Shown piece after piece: positions 43,912 through 53,926 of a stretch of 64,000 nucleotides of DNA (the stretch's first letter is position 1; each line of letters opens with the position of its first letter). The notes under the pieces are model-generated. The model saw only the letters and a list, made by a program, of their open reading frames with translations, ran no database searches and had not been told where the DNA came from. The translations under genes were made by a program, and so were the position numbers. Origin of the DNA: Isoetes taiwanensis (taxonomy: Eukaryota > Streptophyta > Lycopodiopsida > Isoetales > Isoetaceae); contig JAJEKV010000003.1 of NCBI GenBank assembly GCA_021234155.1, positions 15,362,386-15,426,385 of the forward strand. The letters run 5' to 3'.

Positions 43912-45245
43912 TCCTCCGTGGCGTGATTACACATATTGCACCTTTTGCAGTGAGGAGGTCCATTGGAGGAGTTGCATTCATTTGCCAGATGGCCTTGATG
44001 TTTACAAATATGACACCATATCTGTGAGCGTTGTGGATTTGTTTGCTGAGGTTGAACAGAATTCTGTGGAACCATGACGGGCGGCATGAAAGGGAGTTCC
44101 GTGAAAGCAACACCTCGAGAAGAAACATTGACCGAGTGATTGACCAATTCAATGGCCTGCTCCAAAGACTTTGGACGCAGGTATTCTGTCATGAGTCGAA
44201 TGGCAGGAGGAAGGCCCTGCAGAAACCAGACAAGAATCTGGCTTTGCGTGGGGTACTCCTGAAGTTTGCTGATCAGGATGTGAAGACGATCTGCAAAGTC
44301 CCTTGCTGACTCCGTGGGCTCTTGCTGAAGGTCATTGAATTGCTTGAGAAGAAGTTGATCATCATCGGTGGTGCTATAATGAGAAAGGAATGCTGTTTTC
44401 ATTTCATTCCAACTTTGTTTCCAGTGACTTTTGTTGGCCATTAACCACTGATGAGGGGTGCCTCTGAGCGTGGTCGAAAAAATGTGAAATTTGAGTTGTG
44501 GTTGTGCATGACCATTCAGAATGGCCAAGGCTTCAAATTCCTCCATGTGGGCTTGAGCACTCTGATCCAGAGGTTTGCCTTTAGTGTTGCCAAAAGTTGG
44601 ATAAGTCAGCTTCAAATTATGAGTGGGAGATGAAGGTGGAACAGTAGCATAGACGGGTGGATTTGGTGGAGGATATGCAGAAGCATAGAGAGGTGGAACA
44701 GCCTGGGACTGAGAGCAAGGGGGTGGGACTGAAAAACCCGGTGGTCCATAGAAAGTAGCATCAGGTGGGGAAGGGTCATGAGAGCCCTCCTCATTAGGCT
44801 TGAGATCGATGGTTTGGTAAACAGGAAGAGCGTGCTGAAAGGATGGAGAAGACTGAAATTCGTGAATGTGGGGAGGGCCAAAGGACACTTGATGGTAGCC
44901 CATCCCACCAGGAGGTGAAGAAGGTTGTGATGGCTGAGGGGTGTGGCATGAAGGGATATGGATATAGGTGCTCTCAGGAGTCTGGACATAGTGAGGCGTG
45001 GGCTGAACAGGGGTATATTGGGGAGATTGAGGTTGAGAACAATGCCGACACACAGGGGGAGACCCTGGTCGAGAATGAGCACGAGGTGTAGGAGGTGCCG
45101 ACTGAGCTCTGGAGCGGACACGACCACCCTCAATGTCATAAGCAGTATCATACATGTCCCGAACAGCCTCGTGTCGTTGATGGCGCTCCAGGCGAGCCGC
45201 CGTTTGGCAAAGAAGTTCTTCAGGAGTGAAACCTCGAGCCGACAT
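43557..45245 (-). CDS. Gypsy 2 gag polyprotein, first frame
   Basis: From ATG 45245. The N-terminal Pro/Ser/His-rich region is followed by a retrotransposon gag core (LTYPTFGNTKGKPLDQSAQA, MEEFEALAILNGHAQPQLKF, STTLRGTPHQWLMANKSHWK, DFADRLHILISKLQEYP, FLQGLPPAIRLMTEYL). Then come two CCHC knuckles, CHICKHQGHLANEC and CKRCNMCNHATEEC. Near 43900 the frame is lost and the third knuckle is in the next frame, so one frameshift (mutation or programmed) separates them. The last ~110 codons of this frame are probably out-of-frame. Gag packages RNA into particles; three knuckles are unusual. Confidence 0.85.
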   Translation of the reverse strand: MSARGFTPEELLCQTAARLERHQRHEAVRDMYDTAYDIEGGRVRSRAQSAPPTPRAHSRPGSPPVCRHCSQPQSPQYTPVQPTPHYVQTPESTYIHIPSCHTPQPSQPSSPPGGMGYHQVSFGPPHIHEFQSSPSFQHALPVYQTIDLKPNEEGSHDPSPPDATFYGPPGFSVPPPCSQSQAVPPLYASAYPPPNPPVYATVPPSSPTHNLKLTYPTFGNTKGKPLDQSAQAHMEEFEALAILNGHAQPQLKFHIFSTTLRGTPHQWLMANKSHWKQSWNEMKTAFLSHYSTTDDDQLLLKQFNDLQQEPTESARDFADRLHILISKLQEYPTQSQILVWFLQGLPPAIRLMTEYLRPKSLEQAIELVNHSVNVSSRGVAFTELPFMPPVMVPQNSVQPQQTNPQRSQIWCHICKHQGHLANECNSSNGPPHCKRCNMCNHATEECTLVLILHPSGTKWFFKSRPRLNNNSHISLSNIKLNNRSSINKRRNLSSHGDKATVLPLILPRLNVIIVMNGVTPPRRVLNFLKFKSNFQVQINQLQYVSRLINSGWPTVNKAPILF

Positions 45246-45303
45246 GATGGAAAGAGAGGAAAAAGAAAAATCAGACCCGGCAACGGCGACAGTGTTTGGG
45301 GTC

Positions 45304-45881
45304 TGGGTTCGGGAACTCCTGCAAGACAGCCCTCTGTGAGGACCCTTGGATCTAACAGGAGAATCCGGGAGCTATGTCACGCGGGATTTGCAAAAAGAAC
45401 AAAGAAAAAAAGAAGAGAAAACAAAAGAGAACAATGAGACCACAATAATGAACTTCCTTGATGTCAATGAAGATACATGAGCTCTCGCAATCGAGAGAAA
45501 ACTGAAGTGAGACAAGACTCAAAACTCATCTAAAAACTTATGTGCTAGCTCTACTCATATATATAGTACAATGGCCTTTGGCCCAATATAGACACTCTGA
45601 CTGATTTCCGTGCCGACTCCTGGAAGGAGGCCTGATTTGCAGGAATGCTGGCGGTGCCTCTTGAAATGCCTGAAATCACGCTGACACTGACGCAGGCGGT
45701 GACGGGCCGTCACTTGTCTGAGCGCCTCCTCTTGACGGCAGGCGTGGCCTTTGACTGCGTGGTCTGCTTGGTCTTCTGCGGGGCCTTTGACGACTGACCT
45801 GTGCCTGGCTGTGGATCCTTGGCCTTGACTTGGTCCGTCATATGCATGAATAGTCCTGTACCAGAACGTACAGGACTAACA
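45304..45881 (-). repeat. Gypsy 2 5' LTR (578 bp)
   Basis: Same sequence with 8 differences. It is followed (minus strand, about 45270-45290) by TGTCGCCGTTGCCGGGTCTG, which resembles the PBS used by plant Tat-type gypsy elements but sits about 13 bases inside the LTR edge. Confidence 0.95.
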
Positions 45882-46318
45882 GAAATTTGAGTTTTTTGAA
45901 CTTCTCTCTAGATTTATCTTGCATAGACTGATAATGGTCAGAACTGCTTAAAAAGAAAAATGGATATACATATGTAATATGACTTGATCAGGTCTGCAAA
46001 ATAGAATCCTTGACTAAGGTGGCACCAAGAAGTTACTGAATTCAAATTAAAGATGCTATGAAGAGGACCTGATATGTCACTTAGCAAGCTTGACTGGTTA
46101 CTGGAGAACAGGTGTTCCGTCTTCTGTCTTCTGTTTTCCCATTTCATGGTCAGAAAACTGTTAAACTTCAGGAACAAGCGCATTCTTTTGATCTCTATTT
46201 CAGGTCTAAGTTGCCTCCATAAAGTTGGCTAACTGAACAAAAATTTGCCATGTGAAGATGATGAGCAAGAGTTAAGCTTGGAGCAGATCCAAAGTGTCAG
46301 AGTTTGTTCCGACGTCAT
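45882..46318. other. Gypsy 1 LTR remainder and unassigned sequence
   Basis: The first ~65 bases (TTTGAACTTCTC, TTATCTTGCATAGACTGAT) match the gypsy 3 LTR and continue the gypsy 1 LTR cut at 36251. The rest has no coding or repeat feature I can support. Confidence 0.5.
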
Positions 46319-47300
46319 TCATTCCAACTCTTCTATGATTGACTGACAAATAGCCACCATGGTTGAACCTGCAACTCGCACAAACCTAGGACGCCATGTC
46401 GCAGCATCAACGTAGTCCACAATGGAAGTAACAAGCTCTATCCAATTATGAAGATCATCTTTGCTTACTGCTCTATATTCACCATCACCGGAGTTGATGG
46501 TGTCATAAAAGATGCACTTCCACTGGCCTGAGTTTGCAACAATACTACAGAATAAAATTGGATAAGCATCACCTGCCTGGCACCGGAAGGAATTGTGTCT
46601 AACTGTTGGAGGTCCTGGGAACATTCCCCTTCCTAATGAGAGCAATGCTCCAAAACCTAGACTTGCTGTATTCATCAACTTTTTCTCCCTCAAAACCTAG
46701 CATCCAAAAACACATTTTAAGTGATTGGAAAAAAGTAATGAAGATGTTTCTTATTACGACATGGCAAAACAACAATTAGCCAAGAATATCCAATCTTACC
46801 AGTTGGGAAGAAAACAACACATGAGATGCTGCTGTTGATGAGGACCGGCTATCATAATGTTTGATATTAATAATGTTTGACTAAATATTCTGAAAGAGTT
46901 CTTTCTCTTAGATATTCATTTGTTGGACAGATGGGTATTTTTGAGAATGGTGCTCATTGCCGTGGAGATGGAGTGGCAAAATTTGGTGAAAGAGGTGGAG
47001 AAAAACTTGGAGGTGGAGGAGGTGGTGTCAATTATACTGTAGAAAATGAAGGCCTCAAAGGAGAAGCAAAAGATAGGGGCCCAGGAAGCCTAGAAAAAGG
47101 GACACTGTTTGAGGCGGAAACACTGGGCAATGTGGCTGCCCCAGCTGGGAAAGACCCATATTTTCTTAGATCAGACTCTTCCAAATAACCATTTGATAAC
47201 GGTAATGAAGAAATCTCAATACCTTCTGTAGCATTAGCAGATTGGAGCCGATTTGCAGCCTGCTTAGCTGATTCTTGGGCGGATTTGAGGCCTGGATTGG
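46319..47300 (-). CDS. Possible exons of an unidentified host gene
   Basis: On the minus strand a segment at about 47300-47030 reads GLKSAQESAKQAANRLQSAN, IEISSLPLSNGYLEESDLRK, then a Ser/Pro-rich stretch, and ends at a possible donor (ACA|GTATAA). Farther down, after a possible acceptor (GATGCTAG, about 46696), a 124-codon open frame follows (46693-46319: NTASLGFGALLSLGRGMFPG, SIVANSGQWKCIFYDTINSG, DLHNWIELVTSIVDYVDAAT). A second frame after the same acceptor is also open for about 30 codons (FEGEKVDEYSKSRFWSIALI), so the true frame is uncertain. Codon usage looks like a gene rather than a transposon. No family recognised. Confidence 0.35.
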
Positions 47301-48328
47301 ATTAGAATAGGCATTGTTTGATAGTAAAACTGCCGTAGATCCCCATAGAAAAGCCCTAACTCGCGCAGGTGACCGCCAGTTTACAGGGAATAACAGGGGG
47401 AATAACAGGTTTGGAGCAGTCACCAGCATATCCTAGGTATATTCTAGCATATACCTAGGATATGCCACAAACCCACTTAAACAAGGGTTTGCCCCCTAGG
47501 GGCAACCCAAAAACTACTCAGTCCTTACTATTATAATGTGTAGCTACTCCAAAGTGTCGTCGTCTAAGTACATGTAGATCACCTCATATGATATACTATA
47601 ATCTTTATAGATATGAACGTTTGTTAGCAATATATATCTAAAATTTCATGTTAGAATAACATACCATATACAAGATTTGAATATAAATAAGCATGGACTA
47701 TTTATGGGTCCAAGATAAGACTAGTTGGTGAACTAAATTCTGAGGAATTGTTTAAGATACTGATGTTCTTGACTTTTAAATGAAAGGTCATGTGGACCAA
47801 TAATTGGCATCAACATAGCAATCTATCATGGTCTTTTATAATGATAAATTTTCATAATTTTCCTCGGTTCATCTTGCATTGCTTTCATAATTTTGGAAAG
47901 CTTTGAAATAAAGTCTTTGAAGCTCATCCTCAAGGCACAAATCTAGAGATCAAACATGGAAAATATTTGACGATGACTTGGAACTAATACTAAAAGTCTT
48001 AGCCCAATATTTTTTTATTCGATAGCTCATGACCTACTAATGTCCTAAAGTTCAATTCGAGATTAATTAAAATAAAGAACTTGTTGAATTAAAATGAGCC
48101 TATGGACTAGTAATGGTTTTAGGTACAACAACCTTTTGTGATTTATCATGATCATGTCTTTTGCTCTCTTTTTTTTCATAAGATTCGAACACAAACCATG
48201 CTAAGTGGAAATTACTTTTGGGCATTTTTTACAAAGATGAGGAATGTTTTCTTTACGGGTGTGCCCGTTTTCGTTAATTCTTCAATTCCTCTCGTCCTTC
48301 CTATGGGATTTTCAAATAAGTCTGTGGT

Positions 48329-48655
48329 ATGGCAATGGAAATCAAGTCCCACGGACCTTATTTCGTTATATAGATTTCCATTCACCCCTAGCTTAACGCT
48401 AGAGAGGCTTCCAGTAATGAGTTATTGTATGGAGAGATTTTCACAGTAAAAAAATCAAAATCTTTCCATCACGTATCTTGAAATCTAGAAACAAAACTTC
48501 TACGTTGAGCAGCTTACACATCCCCTTTCTTCTGTTTCTTTTCTCAATGGAAATCAAGTCCCACGGACCTTACTTCATTAAGTAGATATCCATTCACCCT
48601 TAGCTTAATCCTACCGAACTTGTTAGATTTCCATTCACCCTTAGCTTAATCCTAC
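48329..48655. repeat. Dispersed direct repeat with a short tandem copy
   Basis: AATGGAAATCAAGTCCCACG...TTCCATTCACCC(C/T)TAGCTTAA occurs at 48329 and 48546; the last ~35 bases (GATTTCCATTCACCCTTAGC) are repeated again at about 48625-48655. Confidence 0.75.
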
Positions 48656-48826
48656 CAAGTCACGGACAATTCGCTTCATCACTTCCAGTTAGGAAGAGCA
48701 AAGAGGACAAAAAAGAGCTCAATGATGCCAAAGAATCCTTATCTAGGAGCATTTGCATTTGAATTACCTCTAATTTACCAGCACTATATTATAGTGTAAC
48801 TATCTTCATGGAAGGCAAAAAAAAAG

Positions 48827-49101
48827 GACTATGTTATGAAGCATTGCTTGATTGATGCATCCACACATACAAATTCCATTTGAATCAAAGGTGATGGCAT
48901 TCGAATTTGACTCCCAAATGTGCACAAGGAGACGACTATGTTAAAAAGCATTGCTTGATTGATGCATCTACACATACAAATTCCAATTGAATCAAGGTGA
49001 TGGCATTTGAATTCGACTCCCAAATGTCCACAAGGCGCTACAAATTCCAATTGAATCAAGGTGATGGCATTTGAATTCGACTCCCAAATGTCCACAAGGC
49101 G
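48827..49101. repeat. Tandem array, two ~107-bp units plus a ~63-bp partial unit
   Basis: GACTATGTTA...GCATTGCTTGATTGATGCAT starts at about 48827 and 48934. ACAAATTCCAATTGAATCAA...CCACAAGGCGCTA starts at about 48977 and 49040. Later copies are more alike, suggesting stepwise duplication. Confidence 0.85.
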
Positions 49102-49618
49102 CTAGCTCTAACAGCACTCAAACACTCAAAGAGACAAGTGTGAAATGTGGCTTGAAAGATACAAAGTAGTGTGGAAAGAATGCCCATAACTTAATCGTTA
49201 ACAATTTCTTGTATGAAAAAGGCCCTTAATAATTTTTGTTTAGCAGTTGAGATAGCAATGTCTAGTGTGAAAGCATTCTTAAACAATTTCTGTTAAGCTG
49301 TGTAACAATTTACCGTGTGAAAGCATTAACAATTTTGTTAGGTTGAGAATTAACATAACTAGGTTAGTGTGAAGCCCATTTAGTAATTTTTCCTCTAAGC
49401 TAACATAACAAAACATTGGGGTGTGAAAAAACCCTTAGTTGCTATTTATGTGAACGGAATGAGGTCAACAATTCTTGCATCTTCAGGTCATGGGGGCTCA
49501 TAAGAGGAACAGCAAGAATGGTTGAACCCCATTCTGCTCTACTACATCAACGTAAGTGGCTATGAGTTCTTGCAAAATCTGAGATCGTTCTGGATAAGAA
49601 TGGCAAATGGCCTGCCCA

Positions 49619-49729
49619 AAACTGGTAGAATAAGACAATCTTACCTTGACGTCATGGAACAGGAAGGGGTCAGGCATTCTTGCCCCTTCCCGTTCCATAT
49701 GAAGAAAAGGCTACTTATTCTACCAGTTT
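49619..49729. repeat. 111-nt foldback with two paired blocks
   Basis: AAACTGGTAGAATAAG (49619-49634) pairs perfectly with CTTATTCTACCAGTTT (49714-49729). Inside, ATGGAACAGGAAGGGG (49654-49669) pairs with CCCCTTCCCGTTCCAT (49683-49698) with one mismatch. The loop is 13 bases. It may be a MITE-like element or a source of hairpin RNA. Confidence 0.7.
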
Positions 49730-50149
49730 CTGCAAAGCGAGTTGTCAATCGTGTCTGCTTTTCTTGACTTAAACCAACTAATCTCTTAAATCAGACTCCA
49801 TAAGATTCAGATGGAAGCGGGCCACTGTATTAATTTTCCATCTTTAAGCTCCTTAACTATATTAGATGACAAACGCATCCGACATCTCAGATACAAACGC
49901 ATCTTGAAAAATAAAATGTGACAGATAAAGAATGTAACATGTCTTTAGAGCTTATAAAACTAAATTTTTAACTGACCACATAATATTTTTTTTTTAATGA
50001 CTTCTCTGATATTATGACATTCAGTCAGCATTCAGTAATCCAAATTGGAGCAAACGTTGAATGGGATTATGAACATATGTCATCTAATTCCCAAGATTCC
50101 AAGCCCTGCAATGTTTAGTCCCTTATTTAAATCGAAGAACATACCAGGA

Positions 50150-50895
50150 TTATTGCCCACTTGGAAGACTGACAAGTTCTTCCAACTTTTTTGCTATCTG
50201 AGGTTCCGTAAGCCCTTCTAGTGAAATACTGCGCTCCACACCATATGCTAAATAACATCAAATAATATTCTGCGTTAAGAAGCATCGAAACAGATAGACT
50301 ATCAACATAATGCTAGACGTGTAAGAGCAGGATGAATTTCCTGCAACTTACCCGCCAGAAGCTAGTGGTCCAATAGCATAGAAATCTCCATGTCAAACTA
50401 TTACAACCTAAAAAGCTCATCTTCCTGATATAGGCCCATTCCTCCTTAGTCTTCCAGAAACCTTTCAGCATGTAAATTGTTCCTACATTTATTTCATTCA
50501 TTACCAAAGCAGCAACATAATTACTTTTCCTGGATATAGTAATGGCACATTGCCCCCTTGCCTTTCTGTTTCACTAACGCACTAGGGTTTTCCTATTAGA
50601 GTACATAAACGAGAGAAAATGCTAGATTTGCCCCTCACCATAGCGAGCCCATATCCGAGGCTGAATCCCGCTGCATTCGCGAAGCAGAATAGGAAGTTCT
50701 GGATTAAGCGTTTTGATTTCTTTATAGTTCCGCATTATGAAGTCTCTGCAAAAGATAAAAGCGTCACAAACATAAACAAGATATCAGAGAATTGACTGGC
50801 AAATCTTACCGGGTTGGCTGGCTAGACGGAGAGCTTTGACAGAAATGGATCCGAAGCTCCCTTACAAGATGGCTCAGCTGCGCCTTCCACGACAT
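50150..50895 (-). CDS. NDUFA2: NDUFA2, mitochondrial complex I B8 subunit (3 exons, complete)
   Basis: Exons 50810-50895, 50639-50745 and 50150-50247 join to 96 codons plus TAA. Donors GTAAGA and GTGAGG and acceptors TTTTGCAG and TTATTTAG are canonical, phases 2 and 1. The protein reads [80 protein letters not shown], then [33 protein letters not shown] and GVER-SLEGLT are the NDUFA2 hallmarks, and the length equals the usual 95-99 residues. It is a thioredoxin-fold accessory subunit of NADH dehydrogenase in the mitochondrial inner membrane. No lesion is seen, so probably functional. Exons are too short to show as long ORFs. Only 91 bases separate its ATG from the divergent tRNA-Lys gene, so its promoter must be short or overlap the tRNA. 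Confidence 0.95.
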
Positions 50896-50986
50896 CTTTT
50901 TCATTTGCCCTCTGCGAGACTTTTTGCTATTATAATAGAGATTATTTTTTTCATGATAGATTTAAATCTAAACTTTCAAAATATAA

Positions 50987-51059
50987 GCCGCCCTAGCTCA
51001 GTCGGTAGAGCGCAAGGCTCTTAACCTTGTGGTCGGGGGTTCGAGCCCCCCGGGCGGCG
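50987..51059 (+). tRNA. trnK-CUU: tRNA-Lys (anticodon CUU)
   Basis: 73 nt with acceptor GCCGCCC/GGGCGGC, D arm GCTCAGTCGGTAGAGC, anticodon arm CAAGG-CTCTTAA-CCTTG, variable TGGTC, T arm GGGGG-TTCGAGC-CCCCC and discriminator G. A and B box consensus (TAGCTCAGTCGG, GGTTCGAGCCC) are intact. A TTTTT terminator lies at about 51062-51066. There is no intron, and the gene reads as a normal nuclear gene. Confidence 0.97.
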
Positions 51060-51124
51060 TGGTTTTTAGGGATGCTTTTTCATTATGCATACTGTTTACG
51101 TGCGATATGACTTAAACAAGCGCC

Positions 51125-51166
51125 TTCTTAACCTTGTGGTCGGGGGTTCGAGCTCGACGGGCAGCA
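51125..51166 (+). pseudogene. tRNA-Lys 3'-half copy in a ~120-bp tandem duplication
   Basis: TTCTTAACCTTGTGGTCGGG...GGGCAGCA copies the anticodon loop to 3' end of the gene at 50987 with changes in the acceptor strand. The downstream ~70 bases (GATGCTTCTTTATT, TGTTTACGTGC, TATGACTTA) are duplicated too. There is no 5' half, so it is not a functional tRNA. Confidence 0.88.
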
Positions 51167-51169
51167 TGA

Positions 51170-51926
51170 TTTTTAAAGATGCTTCTTTATTCTATGCATT
51201 GTGTTTACGTGCTTCTTGAATGGACAATGGTATGACTTAGACGAGCACCTTATTTAACAACCACAGTCATATTTGAATCATTCTAAGATCAAAACTAGCA
51301 GAAGAGCAGGCTTGAGGTAAACGATAGGAGACATCAAAATAAAGGCAAAAAAGAAATAAAAGGGCCTTGTAGCCTAATCTTTTCAGAAAAAGTAACGAGT
51401 TCTATTGATATCAGTTCCATTGTATCACAAACTCTAAAAGGTCACCAAGTAACTCTGCAAGGCCTGTTTTTTTTTCTTCTCAAAATTATTCATTTTTACT
51501 TAATAGATGTAAAGTTATTGTAAAGTTATTATGAAAATGAACTTCTACTACCACTATTGTTTTGATGTTATTTCGTCTACTAAACAATCATATTTTTTCC
51601 CTCACAACCAACGTAATCCAGCATTTAGAATCACCTTATGATTTTTGATATCTCCTTTTGAGACCCAAAATAAAGTCACATAGATAAACTCATCAAACAT
51701 CTAATGTTTACATAATCAATGTCCGAAAACATTACAATGCTTAACTGTAAACAGATAAAACCTGTGTATATCCCATATGTGATGTTTTTGTGAAATCACA
51801 AACTTCTTAATTGGCAAACAACCATCAAAAACAACATTTGCATCTAAGAACTTGCATCATTGTTGAGAAGTTTTGAATATATAGATAGAATGTTTAATTG
51901 GAGAAATATAAGATGAGATGTATATC
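51170..51926. other. Intergenic, no feature recognised
   Basis: AT-rich sequence after the tRNA duplication. No coding frame or repeat beyond short homopolymers. Confidence 0.45.
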
Positions 51927-52000
51927 TGTGACGCTCCCAGAATCTATACGATGCTCCCATCGTACGATGGGAGCATCGTATAGATTCTGGGAGCATCACA
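51927..52000 (+). repeat. 74-bp palindromic LTR terminus of gypsy 4
   Basis: Arms 51927-51963 and 51964-52000 are reverse complements with one mismatch in 37 and no spacer. It begins TGTGACGCTCCCAG, ends CTGGGAGCATCACA, and abuts the PBS. Confidence 0.9.
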
Positions 52001-52013
52001 GTGGTATCAGAGC

Positions 52014-53926
52014 ATGGTTTTGGTAGACCAAATCATCGCATTGGCCATAGTCTAACTCGTTAGGTTGGCTAGTTATAAGAGACTTTGTCTTAGGTTAAAC
52101 TACCCCAATTCCATAGCTAGCGTGTGTGTTGGCCTAGTTATGAGAGGATTAAACTAGTTAGATATGAAGGTGTAAGTTATTATAGCAAGTATGTTAAGTT
52201 TGGGGAGAAAGGAGGTCTCTTGTTTCCAAGGGCCATAACTTTTTCTAGGTAATTCGGATGGAGGCGATTTTTGAACTAACGTGTCGGTCACGATCTAATT
52301 ACCCTAGTGGCACCAACATATCAAGGTGTCAAGTGATATCAAACAAATTCATACAACACAAAGTGCGTGTCAAAGCAAAAAAGGCGTCTTAAAATTGCAA
52401 AAGAAACACGAATTTTCTGCCATATTTTGAAAAACAAAAATTGAATCTTACAAAAAAAAGTGATGGTTATTTTTTTGTCCCATTTAGGAAAAAGTTGTTA
52501 GCACCTTTTAGGTTTTAAAGCCCGGAGAAGAGCTGAATTTAACCTTGGAACTTAAATAAATACGAGCAAAGTTATCGGCACCTTCTCTTGAACCTTCTCA
52601 ACCCAATGAACATGGCTCATAATTTGACAAATGATACATTATTATATGTAACATCAGTGTTCATCAGATATTTACTGAGCTCGGCGAGCAGCTTGCTAGA
52701 GACTCCGACAAGGTTGAGCTTCTTTTAGACAAGCTCGTTCAATGGTTTATCGCCGGACATAAGGTCCCTTACCCTATTTTCCATCAAATGCACAACCATT
52801 TTTAATTCTACAAATGCCCTAATAATTTTACCTACATTAGTTCTAGAGCAAGCTAATAATCGATGAAGTCTTGATCTTTCTCAAGTTTTTCAGCTCCCTC
52901 ATGTGTGGAGGTTGACTATAAGAGGCCATCCAATCAGGCCGAGGGATTATAAGAACACAGATTACCATACTTTTAGAACTTGGAGACATTCAAATGGGAG
53001 CACGCCACAAGGCGGGCAAGCCATCATAGTGGGGAATCCATTCAACCTTTCCCCCTGCCACTATGATGAGGCAACCTAGAGTTTCATTTCTTCGTCCCCA
53101 TCATTACCTCTCTTGGACCACCGATATCCATCCACCGGATATCACCAACCGCCTCATTTACGGATAATGATTGAATGCCCGTCGCCTTAGATGGAATATA
53201 TCCACTACGCACTGTGATTGAATGGCGCGAAATGGGCGAGCAAAGAATGGCGGCTAGATTTCTTCAAAATGAGGATATGCCTCCCAAAATGAAGAGCGAC
53301 CTCTCATGTTTGTATATATATATAAACCCCAGTAGATTAAACGGAGGCGGAAGTCCACGGCCCATAAGTCGGGGAGTGCCTATAAGGAGAAACTTAAGAC
53401 AGTTGGGGGCATTGGACTAAATGTAATAACAAACGGACGGGCCGCGGATGTTAACCATACCTCGGGATGCCATGTTCCCAGAAGCCGCATGGTATAAAAC
53501 TCCCTTGCAAGGCATTGAGAGAGAACCTTAAAATATGGCATTCCTTTTTCTTGTTTCCCTTTAAATTGCACCTTGTCCGAGGGATAGCCCAGTATCGGTG
53601 ACCCTCGATTCCAAACCTTTATATGCTCATGTCGAGATTACACAGTAGCTCTTTTGGGGATGCTAACCTCTGTGCTATCCATGCCAAGAGGGTTACCATC
53701 ATGACAAAAGATTTGGCTCTCGCAAGGAGAATTCGCGGAGACCATAATAGCTTGTTTATCAAGCATTTTGTTGTACCAATTTTGTATAGAGATAAAAAAA
53801 ATTGGTTGCCAATTTTTTTTAATAAGTAAAAGTATTTATTTAATTATTAATAATAATTGATGATGACATCAGCATAAATTTTAAAATAAAGTCATACTAA
53901 ACATTAGTTAAGGTTTCATTCCTTCT
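52014..53926 (+). other. Gypsy 4 leader, no gene recognised
   Basis: About 1.9 kb. It includes a small hairpin CATCATAGTGG/CCACTATGATG (about 53019-53070) and an 81-codon frame at 53175-53420 without recognisable domain. Confidence 0.45.

Larger units (their letters stand above)
36252..45881 (-). mobile_element. Gypsy element 2: RT-less LTR retrotransposon with extra genes
   Basis: Two 578-bp LTRs (36252-36829, 45304-45881) differ at 8 positions by hand count, about 1.4%, so the insertion is recent. The minus-strand order is 5' LTR, gag (45245), protease, integrase (to 40724), a divergent intergenic region, a ~980-codon extra frame (39792-36851), PPT (TTGGGGAGAG) and 3' LTR. No RT or RNase H motif is found in any frame between protease and integrase. 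A small ORF on the plus strand (40341-40601) lies between integrase and the extra frame. It is inserted in the LTR of gypsy 1; flanking 5-mers (CGACC, GAAAT) do not form a duplication. Confidence 0.9.
47431..50149. other. Intergenic region, AT-rich with local repeats
   Basis: No gene recognised. It holds repeated segments at 48329-48400 and 48546-48655 (AATGGAAATCAAGTCCCACG), a tandem array at 48827-49101 and a hairpin at 49619-49729. A 103-codon frame at 48138-48449 overlaps the first repeat and shows no domain. Confidence 0.5.

Noticed and set aside
48827-49101. Possible CRISPR-like array
   Set aside because: Units are directly adjacent tandem copies of unequal length in plant nuclear DNA, with no regular spacers.
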